Origin: Calliopum simillimum
Taxonomy: Eukaryota; Arthropoda; Insecta; Diptera; Lauxaniidae
Length of the DNA stretch: 64,000 nt
Direction of reading: 5' to 3'
Assembly (NCBI GenBank): GCA_951812925.1
Contig: OX638368.1
Coordinates: 125,821,309 to 125,885,308 of the forward strand
Position numbers and translations under genes: made by a program. Shown here piece by piece: positions 47,129 through 58,470 of this stretch (position 1 is the first letter of the stretch; every line of letters begins with the position of its first letter). The notes below the pieces were generated by a model. That model was given only the letters and a program-made list of their open reading frames with translations, made no database searches and was not told where the DNA came from.

Positions 47129-47824
47129 GATAATGGAACTAATTTTCAAGGAGCTGCCAGAAAGCTGAATGAAATTCACAAAATGGTAACTTCTTTTGAA
47201 TCTAATAATGATATTTCGAATTTTTTATCTTCAAAGGGTATTCAGTGGCACTTCATACCACCAAATACGCCACATTTCGGTGGGTTATGGGAGTCTACAG
47301 TCAAGTCTATGAAGTTTCATCTAAGAAGAACTATGGGTCAAGCTACACTAAACTTTGAGGAATTATCAACTCTCCTAGCTAGAATTGAGGCTATATTAAA
47401 TTCGAGGCCTTTAGTCCAAGCTGATTCTGATGACGTCCCCTATATAACGCCTGGACATTTCTTAGTTGGAAGGCCCCTGAACTCGTTGCCAGAAGCAGAC
47501 ATAACTCATCTCAAAACTGGGTTATTATCTAAATGAAGATTGGTTCAACAATTAACTCAATATTTTTGGTCTCGCTGGTCAACTGATTATTTGCTGTCAC
47601 TTCAACCAAAATCTAAATGGTTGAAAGAAAAATCTAATCTAATTATTGGTGACGTCGTCCTGATACGTGAAGATAATCTACCTCCCGCTTGCTGGAAACT
47701 TGGCCGTGTAATCGAAACCCATGCTGGATCCGATGGGCTCGTCAGAGTTGTCACTATCAAAACTGAGAATTCAACTTTCAAGAGGCCAGTTGCTAAACTT
47801 CATCAATTGCCAAAGGAATGTTGA
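47129..47824 (+). pseudogene. BEL/Pao integrase C-terminal half
   Basis: It resumes at the junction with DNGTNFQGAARKL (catalytic Asp of the D-N-G-T-N-F motif), followed by IPPNTPHFGGLWESTVKS (catalytic Glu region). A TGA at 47534-47536 falls where relatives read Trp (LLSK-W-RLVQQL). After it come YFWSRWSTDYL and GDVVLIREDNLPPACWKLGR, the usual BEL C-terminal domain, ending TGA at 47822-47824. It is in a different frame from the RT part. Confidence 0.93.
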
Positions 47825-47847
47825 ACGCCGTTCAAGGCTGGCGGTTA

Positions 47848-48169
47848 TGTTTATGAAAAATATTAAGTTTTATCCTAAGTTTATTTGACTAGAATTTGAA
47901 TTCTTTAATTTTGAAAATTTTGCTATTTAATAATTTAGTTTACACCGCCACTGGTTGTTTTTTCTACTATTTAAAGAACCGTAAAATCATTCGAGTAATT
48001 CTTCTTTCTATTTTGCTTTTCACCTAACTGTTAAATCATACGATTCTAATACTCTCAGTGGCGCATAGCAATGTAACATTTTAAGCTAGTCATAAGAAAT
48101 TTGACAAAAATAAATTAGTCTGTTATGAAACGTTAAACTCAACGCAACTACTTAGTTTGTTCTTAGACA
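47848..48169 (+). repeat. 3' LTR of BEL/Pao element
   Basis: 322 bp, preceded by the GGCTGGCGG-containing stretch that usually marks plus-strand priming in BEL elements. It ends TTAGACA and is followed by ACTGG. Confidence 0.95.
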
Positions 48170-48299
48170 ACTGGTTTTAAAGCAGTTTAACGAAATGGGT
48201 GCCATATGTTCCGCGTTAACCCTACAAAAAATAATTTTTACAAGTGAACCGCTATTTTACTAAAAACGTCAAAAAATTATTTAATTTTTAAAAAACAAA

Positions 48300-48820
48300 C
48301 TGAGGAGTGATTTTTCAAAAGGGCGTAAAACCATGTCAGACAATATTCCAGTAATGAAAAAAAAAAAAACTTTTAGTGTTATAGTGAATTGACCAAAGAT
48401 TCTAATCCCCTTAACGTTTTTATTATAACGTATTTGTAGTAACTGCAAAATGTAAAACACTTTTGTATCGAAATCACTCCTATTTCACCATTTGGTTTAA
48501 ACTGCTGTCTATAGGCATGGTACGTAAGTGCCTATATAGACTGGGGCTTGTAAAAAATATTAAATGTTTCTTCGGCGACTATTAGAAATACGTCTTTTTG
48601 TATCAAGCTCTTAAAATTTCTATGAAATTATATAGAAATAAGCCCTTTTGTTCAGAAATGTGATTTTTGATCATGATTTTATCTTGGAAAAATGCATTTT
48701 TTGTGATGAATTTTGAACTAGAGGATGCATTTTAGCATGATAATTGCGATGGAATTCTAAGGTTTGTTCGAGGTCAGAAGTGGTTTTACGCCCTTTTGAA
48801 AAATCACTCCTCAACTTTAA
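48300..48820. mobile_element. MITE-like element with about 36-bp inverted ends
   Basis: GAGGAGTGATTTTTCAAAAG-GGCGTAAAACCA (48302-) and its inverse (ending about 48815). Noncoding interior; target duplication unclear. Confidence 0.7.
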
Positions 48821-48967
48821 AAGGGTTACATCTAACGTTTAAGAGATAATGGTTTTTTTCAACACCACTAATGTATATTTTAGTTTAAGACTACTTTTCC
48901 AGAAATTACTTCTAATTTCACAATGTCGACGCAATAAATTTTAAATGACTAAACGAATATGCAAGAC

Positions 48968-49095
48968 CATATACAATTTTAAACTATTAATAGGAAATAA
49001 CACTTTATCCTAGTAAATGCAAATTGCTGTAGCTTCCTTTTAAAAAACAGAATAAAGTCCTTCATTTGCATTCAAATCAACAGATACGTAGTAAA
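48968..49095 (+). promoter_or_regulatory. Conserved upstream block of receptor copy 7
   Basis: ATATACAATTTTAAACTATT and ACTATTAATAGGAAATAACA are present, then a shortened leader (CAAATCAACAGATACGTAGT-AAA) before the ATG. The GTACGAATCAGC part of the leader has changed. Confidence 0.55.
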
Positions 49096-50817
49096 ATGTT
49101 GACGCGCCAACAGATAGCATGGATCAGTTGCATACTCCTCATACCAACAAACTACATGTTGGTGAACGCTGTGCCAAGGCAATATTCATTGACAAATATG
49201 TTGGGTAAAATAAACCAGGAAAAACGTTTTGAAACGCTCTTAGTAGTACAAAAAAAAGGACATCTTTGTCTGGAAGAGGATAAATTAATATTTTCAGATG
49301 ACAAGCCCAAACTTTTGTTTGGTAGCATGAGTGCAAAGATTACATTGAGACAGCTAGATAACCATGAGTTTTTCGCAATAATATGCATCAAAGAAATCAA
49401 AAATTTATCGGGTCTTCAGGAATTCTTAAATATTTTCAAAGGTTACAGAACTTCAAGACTTATCATAAACTTAAAACAAAATGAAACTGATATTATGCTA
49501 AAAACGGAAGTGCTCCAGCATTATTTCAAATATTGCTGGTCTCAACGTATGCTAAATGTAATGATTATATTTGGAGATTTTCAGCATACCGGTAACTATT
49601 TCAATTACCAACCTTTCCCGGAAATGGCTATTGAAGTACGAAATTTTGATATCAACTATACATACTTTCCACAACGCATGAAGAACTTATATGGGTATCC
49701 ACTTAAAATCTATTCATTTCCACGACGCCCATACACTTTGTTATATCAGAAACCCAATGGCGAATTGTGTATGATAGGTAATGCAGGTCGATTTACCACA
49801 ACCTTTGCAAAAAAAATAAATGCAGCTCTGCCACGAGTAGTTCCGGTAGAAATCGGAAGACCAATATCTGCAGATGATTTTTATCAAATGACCGAAATGA
49901 TACGCAATGGAACCATAGATTTCACAACTTTTTTGCCGAAAATTTATTTAGAAAATTTAAATGTCTTGAGAATTTCTGATATAATCGAAATGGGAAAGCT
50001 TCACGTAGTGGTGCCTGTATCAAAAGCATATAAAAGAAATGAAATTTTTGGGCGAATGTACACTGATGACACTGCTTTAATATTCTATTACATCTATTTT
50101 GCATTTATTGTTATTTCAGTGATCAGTATTTATCTGTGGGAAAGGAAATCATCGTTATTTCTTATTTGTCTTGAATTGCTTTTGGATCAGAGTTTTCTAT
50201 TGGATCTAAGAAAAAAAATGTTTATAAAACGTCTAGGAAGCAAAACAAGGCTTCACGTGAAAATGCTATTTATCTCATTTGTCATTTACAAGTTAATTTA
50301 CAATATCAGATACGACACGAACTTACAGACATATTTCACTAACCCACCAATGAAACCGGAAATCAATAGCTTCGTAGATATACAAAAGCATAAATTAAAT
50401 ATTATGGTCTTTGAAATTGATCAGAATTACTTTCATTATATAAATCCTAATGAAAGTTTTCTGCCAGTGAATGATAACATTATGGTGCCAGTAGGTAATT
50501 TAACGTATTACGAAAATCATATTTTCGAATATAATACATCAATGGCCTATATTGTTGCAAGTTCCAGTTGGGTTGTTCTGAAGTTACAGCAGCAATATTT
50601 CCAGATGAAAAAATTTCGTACTTCGGAGCAGCTGACTGTGGGACTGGATTTTCTTTATGGAATATATATGCTTGAGAATTCATTTTTTATGGAACCTGTC
50701 AACATCTACATTCGTCAATTGCAAAGTTCAGGTATAGGAATGCAATGGTATGAATCAAACTTCAATGATATGATTGAGGCTGATAGGGGTGTTTTAGTGC
50801 ACGAATTTGATGCTTGA
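49096..50817 (+). pseudogene. Divergent ionotropic receptor, copy 7, open but lacking M3
   Basis: Start MLTRQQIAWISCILLIPTNY. An uninterrupted frame runs through signal peptide, N-terminal domain, S1 (GRFTTTFAKKINAALPRV), M1 (YYIYFAFIVISVISIYLW), M2 (HVKMLFISFVIYKLIY) and nearly all of S2. At about 50784 receptor homology stops (MIEAD) and foreign sequence adds RGVLVHEFDA before the stop at 50815-50817. The last 40 or so residues, including M3, are gone, so the protein (573 residues) could not make a normal three-segment channel. There is no other lesion, so the break is recent or the truncated product is tolerated. Closest to copy 1 (group A). Confidence 0.85.
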
Positions 50818-51420
50818 CATCCCTCAATTTTGTGAGGTTGGAAAAAAAAATTAATTTTGCAAAAAAAATTTTGGGGGTGGGGTGAGGTAAGCGTTGGCGC
50901 ATCGAGGTCAAAGATGAGAGAAAAGGAGAAACAATTTACTTACTGCCCTACAAGAGGGGACACCTCTAGAGGGTTCAAATGGATGGCCGACCCACATTAT
51001 TTTTTCTCCCCCAACATTTTTACCATACATACCTACCTCAAATTTCTAACCATTAAGGGGGCTTCCATACAAAATTGACAATTTTAGAAAATCGACCCCC
51101 ACCACTCCCAGGGTGCCCCTAGAAGGGTCAAATGTATGGCCAACTTCTAATATTTTTTCCTTCGCAACATTTTTTCGCACCATACTTACCCTCTATCTCT
51201 AGCTCTTTAGGGGGCTCCCATACAAAATTGACGTCATAGACATAAAAAATATGGAAAGAAAATCGTCAAATAGCTCCATTACTGCCCAGGAGTCTCTCCT
51301 AGAAGAGTCAAACATATGACCGACCCCAATTATGCCCCCTCCAAAGTTTCACAGCTTACCTACCCCCTATTTCCAATCCCTTAAGGGGGCTTCCCACTGT
51401 CGGTCATACATTTGACTTAA
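50785..51420. repeat. Degenerate tandem repeat that truncates copy 7
   Basis: Related units of about 150-180 bp recur: TAGAGGGTTCAAATGGATGG (near 50966), CCTAGAAGGGTCAAATGTATGG (near 51117, split here as a long word), CTAGAAGAGTCAAACATATG (near 51299), each followed by ccgacccca/ccaac, a T-rich stretch and aagggggctcccatacaaaa. The last unit is partly inverted (gtcatacatttgac, 51397). Confidence 0.65.
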
Positions 51421-52329
51421 ATAGAGACGACATCACCTCTATGTGGTTTTTTATTGAATTCATGAAGGAATGTTAATTTTCTTTTAAACGTTTTTAGCTT
51501 AGAGGAAAACACATCGAGTATATTATATTTTTGGCAATGGATATAAATATTGATTTATTTTTAATGTTACGTATGAAAACTGACCTCTGTATTTATTGAA
51601 AACAAAAACATTTTAAGAATAAAGTGTTGTCTTTTCATTATGTAATAAACAAATAATACAAATAAAATCATCAAAATAATTGCAACTTAATTTTAATTCA
51701 AGCGAAAAATTTAGTTAAAATTTCTAATTTAATTTTAATTTGTCTTAAATTTAACTTCATTGCTTTTAAGAGTTCAATCATTAATTGAGGAGTGGCCGTA
51801 CCAAAGGGTCTAAGTGCCAAAATTTGGCATTCGTCGTTTTTAATGTAAAAACGTTCTATGCCATCAAATGTTATATAGTTAAAAAAAATCAATTAATAGA
51901 TCGCGCATAACATCGCCAGTTTCATATATTTTAAGTGGACGTAAAACTTGGCACTTATACCTTTTTCATAGGTGTCCAACAAGGTACTTACGCCTTTTCA
52001 GCAGAACAAAAGCAAGGTACTTATGCCTTTTCTAAAGCAATTGCGTATTTAATTTTTTTTGAAATAATCTTTCCTTTTAATATAACAAATAAACTTATGA
52101 ATTAATTTTCCATTGTAGCTCTTTAGATCTTAAAGCAAGTACTCCTAAATATAGAAAAATTTATTGTTTTAAAATTGAAACTGTTCAATTTTATAAAAGG
52201 ATTTTGAGCCGCAAAACTCGGATCTGCAATATATGTCTCCGTAAGTTGTGTAATTTGAAAGATAATGACCATTCAAAGTGGAAAATTATGATTTAAATAA
52301 AATCTTGAATTTGTCAAGTTTTGGAATTC
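51421..52329. other. Unassigned AT-rich DNA
   Basis: Noncoding; contains a small word repeat (aaggtacttatgccttttc-like, three times, 51980-52045). No gene recognised. Confidence 0.4.
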
Positions 52330-55300
52330 CGCATCCGCATCTCTACCCTGCGGGTAAAGGTCAGAATATGCCAGAGGTAAGCATGCCTGTCGAAAGAGGC
52401 GACTAAAAGCGGGTCACCTGACAGGGTGTGGAAGGGCGTAGCGTTGGACAGCGTTGTATTTTGAAAGAAAACCCACAATGCCCGTAACTGACACTGACAA
52501 AGCGAGTCGATGCTGCCACAAAATAAGCAATTTGTCGAAATTCTGAAGAGTCTAACCCAGAGTGGGCGGCTCCCAGATCAGCGTCTGTTCCAGATTGGAC
52601 GGCTGTAATTGAATGTGAATTCGGCCACTATATTTGCAGCGCCTGCCAGATCCAGCCTTAAGCTTATAACTTACTGCGTGGGGCGTTGTCGAAAAAATTA
52701 TACTAATGAAGCATGGTTCGAAAAATGATGGAAAATATCTCTCCAAGTGGTACCTACCAGAATGTGGTTAATTCACCTGCCTCGGCAAGTGCACATCGGA
52801 TTTGGAGGTGCAAGAAACATTCATAGTTAGGAATGATTCTCCTATAATCGGAGCCAATATGGTTCGTCAAAATTTTAAAATCCTTTCGATGAAAACTCGA
52901 ACACGCATCGGCTCTTGGAATGTCCGAACTCTTAATGATACAGGCAAAATACATCAAGCCGTAAGAGAATTCCACAAATTTAACCTTGAAATATTGGGAT
53001 TAAGTGAGTGTAGATAGAACGGTGCCGGCGAATATATACTACCAGACGTAAAATGACATCTACAGGGATGGAGTTGGATTTTTGTTAAGTAAAAATGCAG
53101 TAAAGGCAGTGATGGAATAGAAACCTATTAACAAAAGGCTCATTTGGTGCAGATTTTGAACCCCCTTTAGAAATATTACCATCTTCCAAGCGTACGCGCC
53201 CACCGAGTTGGCAGAGAAAGAAACCAAAAATGAATTCTACAGTCAGCTCGCTGCTGTGACTAACAGTGCCCACAAGAAAGACATCATAATGATTATGGGT
53301 GATTTGAATGCCAAAATAGGCTCAGAAAATCTTAACCTAGAGCACGTGACTGGAAGACATGATATGGGAATGAGAAACGACAATGGAGAGCTTCTCATTG
53401 ACGCCTGCAATACAGCAGGTCTTGTCGTTGGACCGACCACTTTTGCATTAGCAGAAAAAAGTGAGGGAGTCTTCTGGACATACGAGTAAAGAGGGATGCT
53501 GATATAGGCTCCGATCAGCATCTTCTCGTGGCGGTCAAGAAAATTCGATGTGCTTAAGCTAAAAAACGACGAGATCCGCAGGTCTTTCGTTGAAAAACCC
53601 GATCGATTGTGATGGAAGCATTGAAACATCATGGATTCCGACCCTCGAATAAGAAACATTGGATGAGCGAGGAAACGTGGTGTCTTGTTGAAAAAAGAAG
53701 AAGCTCGAAAAAACTGAGAGATGACGCTAAAACTAGAGGGCAAAAGAACGACGCCGAAAAGTTATTTGACCCTCACAATAAAGAAGTCAGGCGTTCGTGC
53801 AGACAAGGCACAATAAGAATGTATAACGACCTCGCGAGGAAAGCCGAAAGCGCAGCTAATGCTCAAAATATCAGGCAGCTTTTCGATATCACCTGCAGAC
53901 TATCTAACAGAAAACACAAATAGAATCATCGTATCAAAGACAAAAACGGAAAACTCTTAACATCCGCGGACGACCAACTCAGGAAATGTAAAGAGTATTT
54001 TTGTGACATACTGAATCCCACATATACCACATTCTCGCAGCCAGAATCACAAACTACAGCAGCCGCAGTTACTCGCAGTAGTAGTCGAATACAAACACAA
54101 CCGTCAACAATCGATAAAATAGTGAAAGCTATCCAAATCATAACAAACAACAAGGCCGCCGGTATAGATCAAATAACAGCTGAACTGCTAAAAACATGCC
54201 CCATTACATCAGCTAAGATTCTTCATCCTCTGATTTCCACAATCTGGAGCGAAGAGCGTTTCCCAGATGATTGCCTACATGGCATGCTAGTCAAATTGCC
54301 GAAAAACGTGGCCTAAGTGAGTTCCGAAATTACAGAGGAACAACTTTGCTCTCAGTACCATCAAAAGTGCTGACAAAGTGCTTCTAAACAGGGTAAGCAA
54401 AAAACTTGACTCGGCGATTCGAACGCAACAAGCAGGATTCCGGCCAAACTGATCATGCGTGGATCAAATCAACACGCTCAGAATAATTGTCGAACAATCA
54501 TGTGAGTGGCGTGCTGCGCTTCAACTTGTCTTCATAGACTACAGCACTGCCTTCGACAGTGTCTCCCTGAGGAAACATTTGGGTTTCACTGCAGCGAAGA
54601 GGTATTGCCGCAAAGGCCTTAAGCTTAGTACTTGCACAATATGAAGGCTTTAAATGCAGTGTGTAACACAACGGGTTGTTGTCACCGACATTCACTACTA
54701 ATTCAGGCGTACGGCAGGGGTATACTACTACCTTCTCTCTTCCGTATCGCTCTTGACGATATCCTAGATAAAGCTCTTAATAAGGCCAAACAGGGTATCC
54801 AATGGAACTTTAGCGAACATCTGGAAGATCTCGACTACGCTGACGATATCTGCCTCTTATCTTCCAAACATTCAGATATGCAAACCAAGATTGAAGACCT
54901 TGTCTTGGAATTGCAGAAGGCCGGCCTAAAAATCAACGCATCCAAGACTAAAAGTCTGAAGCTGAACGCAAACAGGAATGAAATCACGTTTAAAGCTGGC
55001 AATGATGACATCGAAAACCTCGACCGCTTCACATATCTAGGCAGCATTATTCCCAGTATTGATTCAAATGTGAAATCGGTTTTGTTATATGAGTGCGAAA
55101 CATGGCTTGTTACTGAACAACTAACGAACTTAAGGCGTATACTAAAGGTTTGGTGGCCTCGCAATTTATGAAATGCCGAGCTACATGCTATAGCAAACGA
55201 TGTCAACCCTCGCTAATGAAGATGGATTGGTCACACTCTCCGAAAACCACATAGCGAAGTTTGTCCCCAGGCTCTTGAGTAGTATCCACAAGGCAGAAGA

Positions 55301-55455
55301 GGACGTGGTAGACCCAAAACCAACTGGAAAAGGTCGCTGGAAAAGGAAATCTAAGAATCGGGAAAGACGTGGCAAGACATCAAAGTCATCGCAAGGGATT
55401 GCAACAAATGGAGATGTTTCATATTGGCCCTATGCTCCTCCTAGGACTTAAAAGA
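52330..55455 (+). mobile_element. Decayed RTE-like non-LTR retrotransposon
   Basis: The 5' leader-like stretch (52330-52450: ccgcatctctaccctgcggg; gcatgcctgtcgaaagaggc) is followed by endonuclease and RT coding remnants in order on the + strand and a C-terminal R-G-R-P-K-T-N-W-K-R block near 55300-55345. It ends just upstream of receptor copy 8. No target duplication was fixed. The clade call (RTE/BovB-like) rests on motif style and should be checked. Confidence 0.8.
52890..55447 (+). pseudogene. RTE-like endonuclease/reverse transcriptase, many stops
   Basis: APE-type endonuclease motifs: RIGSWNVRTLNDTGKIHQAV near 52900, ILGLSECR near 53000 and MIMGDLNAKIGSENL near 53290. RT motifs: NNKAAGIDQITAELL near 54147, FIDYSTAFDSVS near 54530 and LDYADDICLLSSKHSDMQTK near 54830, followed by AGLKINASKTKSLKLN and DRFTYLGSII. 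The C-terminal RPKTNWKR-like block and KNRERRGKTW follow. At least six frame changes or stops separate these blocks, so no activity is possible. Confidence 0.88.
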
Positions 55456-55603
55456 GAATACATATATCAAATATTTAAGAGAAATCGTTTTTTTTTTTTT
55501 GACTTCTTGGTCACTTTTCCAGAAATTACTTTTCATTTCATGATGTCGACACAATAATTTTAAAATAACTAAGCGAATATGCAAGAAATCAATATGTTAT
55601 GGT

Positions 55604-55738
55604 GATTATATATAATTTAAGACTATTAATAGGAAATAGCACTTAACCTTAGTATATCTAAAGTGCTATGCTCCCTTAAAAAAAATTGAACAAAGTCCAT
55701 TCATTCTCGTACGAATCAGCAGATAGATACGTAGTAAA
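55604..55738 (+). promoter_or_regulatory. Conserved upstream block of receptor copy 8
   Basis: GATTATATATAATTTAAGAC, ACTATTAATAGGAAATAGCA and AAGTGCTATGCTCCC, then the leader ATTCTCGTACGAATCAGCAG..GTAAA before the ATG. It belongs to an intact gene. Conserved sequence extends upstream to about 55505, the edge of the RTE-like element. Confidence 0.65.
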
Positions 55739-57586
55739 ATGTTGACGCGGCAACAAGTAGCATGGATCAGTTGTATACTCCTCATACCAGCCAAGTACGT
55801 GGTGGTGAACGCTGCGCAAGTGCCAGCACAATATTCATTGACAAATCTATTGGAAAAAATTAACCAAGAAAAACATTTTGAAACGCTCTTAGTAGCACAA
55901 GAGAAAGGACATCATTGCCTGGAAGAGGATAAATTCATATTTTCAGATGACAAGCCCAAACTTTTGTTTGATAGCTTGAGTGCACAAATTTCACTGGGGC
56001 AACTAGATAACCATGAGGTTTTAGCAATAATATGCACCAAGGCAATCAAATATTTATCGGGACTTCAGAAATTCTTTAATATTTTCAAAGGTTACAGAAC
56101 TTCAAGACTTATCATATGCTTAAAACAAAATGAAACTGACAGTAAGGCAAAAACGAAATTGCTCCAGCGTTACTTCAAATATTGCTGGGCCCAACGGATG
56201 CTTAATGTAATGATTATATTTGGTGATTATCAGCAAACCGGTTACTATTACAATTACCAACCTTTCCCGGAAATAACTATTGAAGCACGGAATTTTAAAT
56301 TCAACTACACATATTTTCCACAACGCTTGAAGAACTTACATCGCTATCCACTTAAAACGTATTCAATTCAACTGCGCCCTTCAATGTTGCTATACCACAA
56401 GCAAAATGGAGAATTGAGTATGATTGGTACCACAGGTCGATTTATCACAACTTTTGTAAGAAAACTGAATGCATCTCTGACACATGTCATTCCGGTGGAA
56501 ATGAAAAAGCCAGTAGATGCAGAATATTTTGATCAAATGGTTAAAATGTTGCTCAATGGCACCATTGATATTTGTGGAACATTTGTAGCGGAAAATTTTT
56601 TTCCAAAAAACAATTTAAGGCTGTCCGATGTATTCGCAGTGGATAGGACGCGTGTAGTGGTGCCTGTGGCAAAAGCATATAATAGAAGTGAAATGTTTCA
56701 ACGAATCTACACAGATGAAACTTATTTAATGATCTCTTATGCCTATTTCGCATTTGTGTTCATTTCAGTGATAAGTATTTACCTGTGGGAAGAGAAACCA
56801 TCATTGCTTCAAATTTGTCTTGAATTGCTTTTAAACTACAATTTTCTATTAGATCGAAGTGGAAAAATTTTTATGAAACGCTTAGGGAGCAAAATAAAGC
56901 TTCATGTGAACATATTATTTATCTTATTTGTCATTTACAGTCAAATTTGCGAAAACGGTTTTAAAACAAACTTACAAGCATATTTTACGAATCCACTAAT
57001 GAAACCGGAAATCAATAGCTTTGCAGATATAGAAAACCATAAACTCAAGATCATGATCTTTGAACCTTTTCAAAAGTACTTGGATGGTATATATGCTAAT
57101 GAAAGTGTTCTACCAGTGAATGATAACATTTGGATTCCAGTAACCAATTTAACGCATTTCGATAATCATCTTTTTGAATACAATACATCAATGGCCTATA
57201 TTGTTCCAAGTTCTATTTGGGCTGTTCTGAACCAACAACAGAAATATTTTCAAAAGAAAAAATTTCGTATATCAAAGCACCTGGCTTTGGGAGTCGACCT
57301 TCTTTGGAAATTGGCTTTGCATGAGGACTCCTTTCTTATGGAACCTGTCAACACCTACATTGGTCAGTTGCAAAGTTCAGGTATTAGTGAGCAATGGTTT
57401 GCCTCAAGTTTTAATGATATGATTGAAGCTGGTGAACTAGACATAAAAGATAAAAGTGTAATTGAAAATATGCAAGCGATTACAGTTGAGGATTTGAAGT
57501 GGTACTGGAAGATTTTCTTTATGGGGCTTGGAATGAGTTGCATATGTTTTATCTGCGAATTACTGTATTTTAAATGCAAAATATAA
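55739..57586 (+). CDS. Divergent ionotropic receptor, copy 8 (intact, 615 residues)
   Basis: Single-exon IR with the full family layout: signal peptide MLTRQQVAWISCILLIPAKY (about 1-26), N-terminal domain with HHCLEEDKFIFSDDKPKLLF, S1-like part from GRFITTFVRKLNAS (about 231), M1 about 327-350 (YAYFAFVFISVISIYLW), M2 about 388-404 (HVNILFILFVIYSQIC), S2-like part with TNPLMKPEINSFADIE, and M3 about 587-610 (KIFFMGLGMSCICFICELLY). The start is set by the conserved leader. It differs from copy 4 at scattered residues throughout, with no length change, so selection may have kept both. Expected product: a ligand-specific chemoreceptor subunit. Ligand and expression cannot be inferred. Confidence 0.92.
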   Translation: MLTRQQVAWISCILLIPAKYVVVNAAQVPAQYSLTNLLEKINQEKHFETLLVAQEKGHHCLEEDKFIFSDDKPKLLFDSLSAQISLGQLDNHEVLAIICTKAIKYLSGLQKFFNIFKGYRTSRLIICLKQNETDSKAKTKLLQRYFKYCWAQRMLNVMIIFGDYQQTGYYYNYQPFPEITIEARNFKFNYTYFPQRLKNLHRYPLKTYSIQLRPSMLLYHKQNGELSMIGTTGRFITTFVRKLNASLTHVIPVEMKKPVDAEYFDQMVKMLLNGTIDICGTFVAENFFPKNNLRLSDVFAVDRTRVVVPVAKAYNRSEMFQRIYTDETYLMISYAYFAFVFISVISIYLWEEKPSLLQICLELLLNYNFLLDRSGKIFMKRLGSKIKLHVNILFILFVIYSQICENGFKTNLQAYFTNPLMKPEINSFADIENHKLKIMIFEPFQKYLDGIYANESVLPVNDNIWIPVTNLTHFDNHLFEYNTSMAYIVPSSIWAVLNQQQKYFQKKKFRISKHLALGVDLLWKLALHEDSFLMEPVNTYIGQLQSSGISEQWFASSFNDMIEAGELDIKDKSVIENMQAITVEDLKWYWKIFFMGLGMSCICFICELLYFKCKI

Positions 57587-57849
57587 ATTTAAGTCAGATT
57601 GCGTGAATCATCAAAAATTAAAGATAGTATTCTGCCCAGGCAAAACATTGGTGGACTGTACACGTATTTGTTTTTGGTGCTTTAGTCATTTAAAAACATA
57701 GAAGAGTAGAGATATTGCTTTTGATTATGAAGGATTTAATTTTGAAAAAAAATTTCAAATAATCAATTTGTTTTCCTAAATGTTTTTCAGGTTTTTGTTA
57801 ATACTCGCTGTATGCTTTTTCCGATATTAATGCATTTTTGTATTTAAGA
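57587..57849. other. 3' flank of copy 8
   Basis: Matches the flanks of copies 4 and 6 up to TATTTAAGA, where the hAT-type MITE is inserted; the match resumes at 58404. Confidence 0.75.
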
Positions 57850-58395
57850 CAAGGAAGTCAGCGTTTTCAAATCACTGAGCCAAGCGCATGCAGCGCAGTC
57901 AGCGCAAACAAAATTTTCGCTTTTACCACAACTTCAAATTCGAATTCACAACAATAATAATATATCAACAATTTTCAAAATTTCTAAGAACTAGGAAATA
58001 CAAAAAGTAGGGGTATTCACGCGTTGATGCGCAATGCTCTTGCGTCGTTGCGGAAGTGCGGTTTGCGTAAGTTTGGCATTTGTAAAATAACAAACACATT
58101 GAAAGTTCAGGCGTAAGTGCGTAAAATACTTGCATTTTAGCAACTGCGCATCAACGTATTAATACCCATATTGTTTGTTGTTTTTATTTTTGATGCGACG
58201 TAGTCGTTGTTGTTGTTTTATGTTGGTTCGAGTTCGATTTTGTGTGTACGCAAAAAAAGTAGCAAAAACGCGAAATTTTGACGAGAATGAAAAAAAAAAA
58301 ACAACAAAAATTATTTCTGTGATTGTTGTTTAGAAATATTGATGGTGTTGGTCGAGCCAAAATTGGCTCACATTTGTTCTACGCTGACACCCTTG
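57850..58395. mobile_element. hAT-type MITE with 8-bp target duplication
   Basis: Ends CAAGGAAGTCAGCG (57850) and inverse of CAAGGGTGTCAGCG (58395) are flanked by ATTTAAGA (57842-57849; 58396-58403). The empty site is present once in the paralogous 3' flanks of copies 4 (near 28162) and 6 (fttcagatata-type variant near 39568). 546 bp, noncoding. Confidence 0.92.
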
Positions 58396-58470
58396 ATTTA
58401 AGATATAGGTACAAATAACTCTTTATTTGTACTGCAATTAAATAAACGAATAATAAATGTTTTAGTTATT

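Larger units (their letters stand above)
43425..48169 (+). mobile_element. BEL/Pao LTR retrotransposon, recent but internally deleted
   Basis: Full LTR structure: 5' LTR 43425-43747, 3' LTR 47848-48169, and target duplication ACTGG (43420-43424 and 48170-48174). The order gag, protease, RT, integrase in one long polyprotein and the Gag type (PKLNIPIFEGNYSEFRSF) identify BEL/Pao. At 47128/47129 the RT thumb region is joined to the integrase core, so RNase H and the first part of integrase (roughly 1.5-2 kb in full elements) are absent. Confidence 0.95.

Noticed and set aside
49066..49095. N-terminal extension of receptor copy 7
   Set aside because: It starts at TTG in the leader. The ATG at 49096 is the position conserved across the array.
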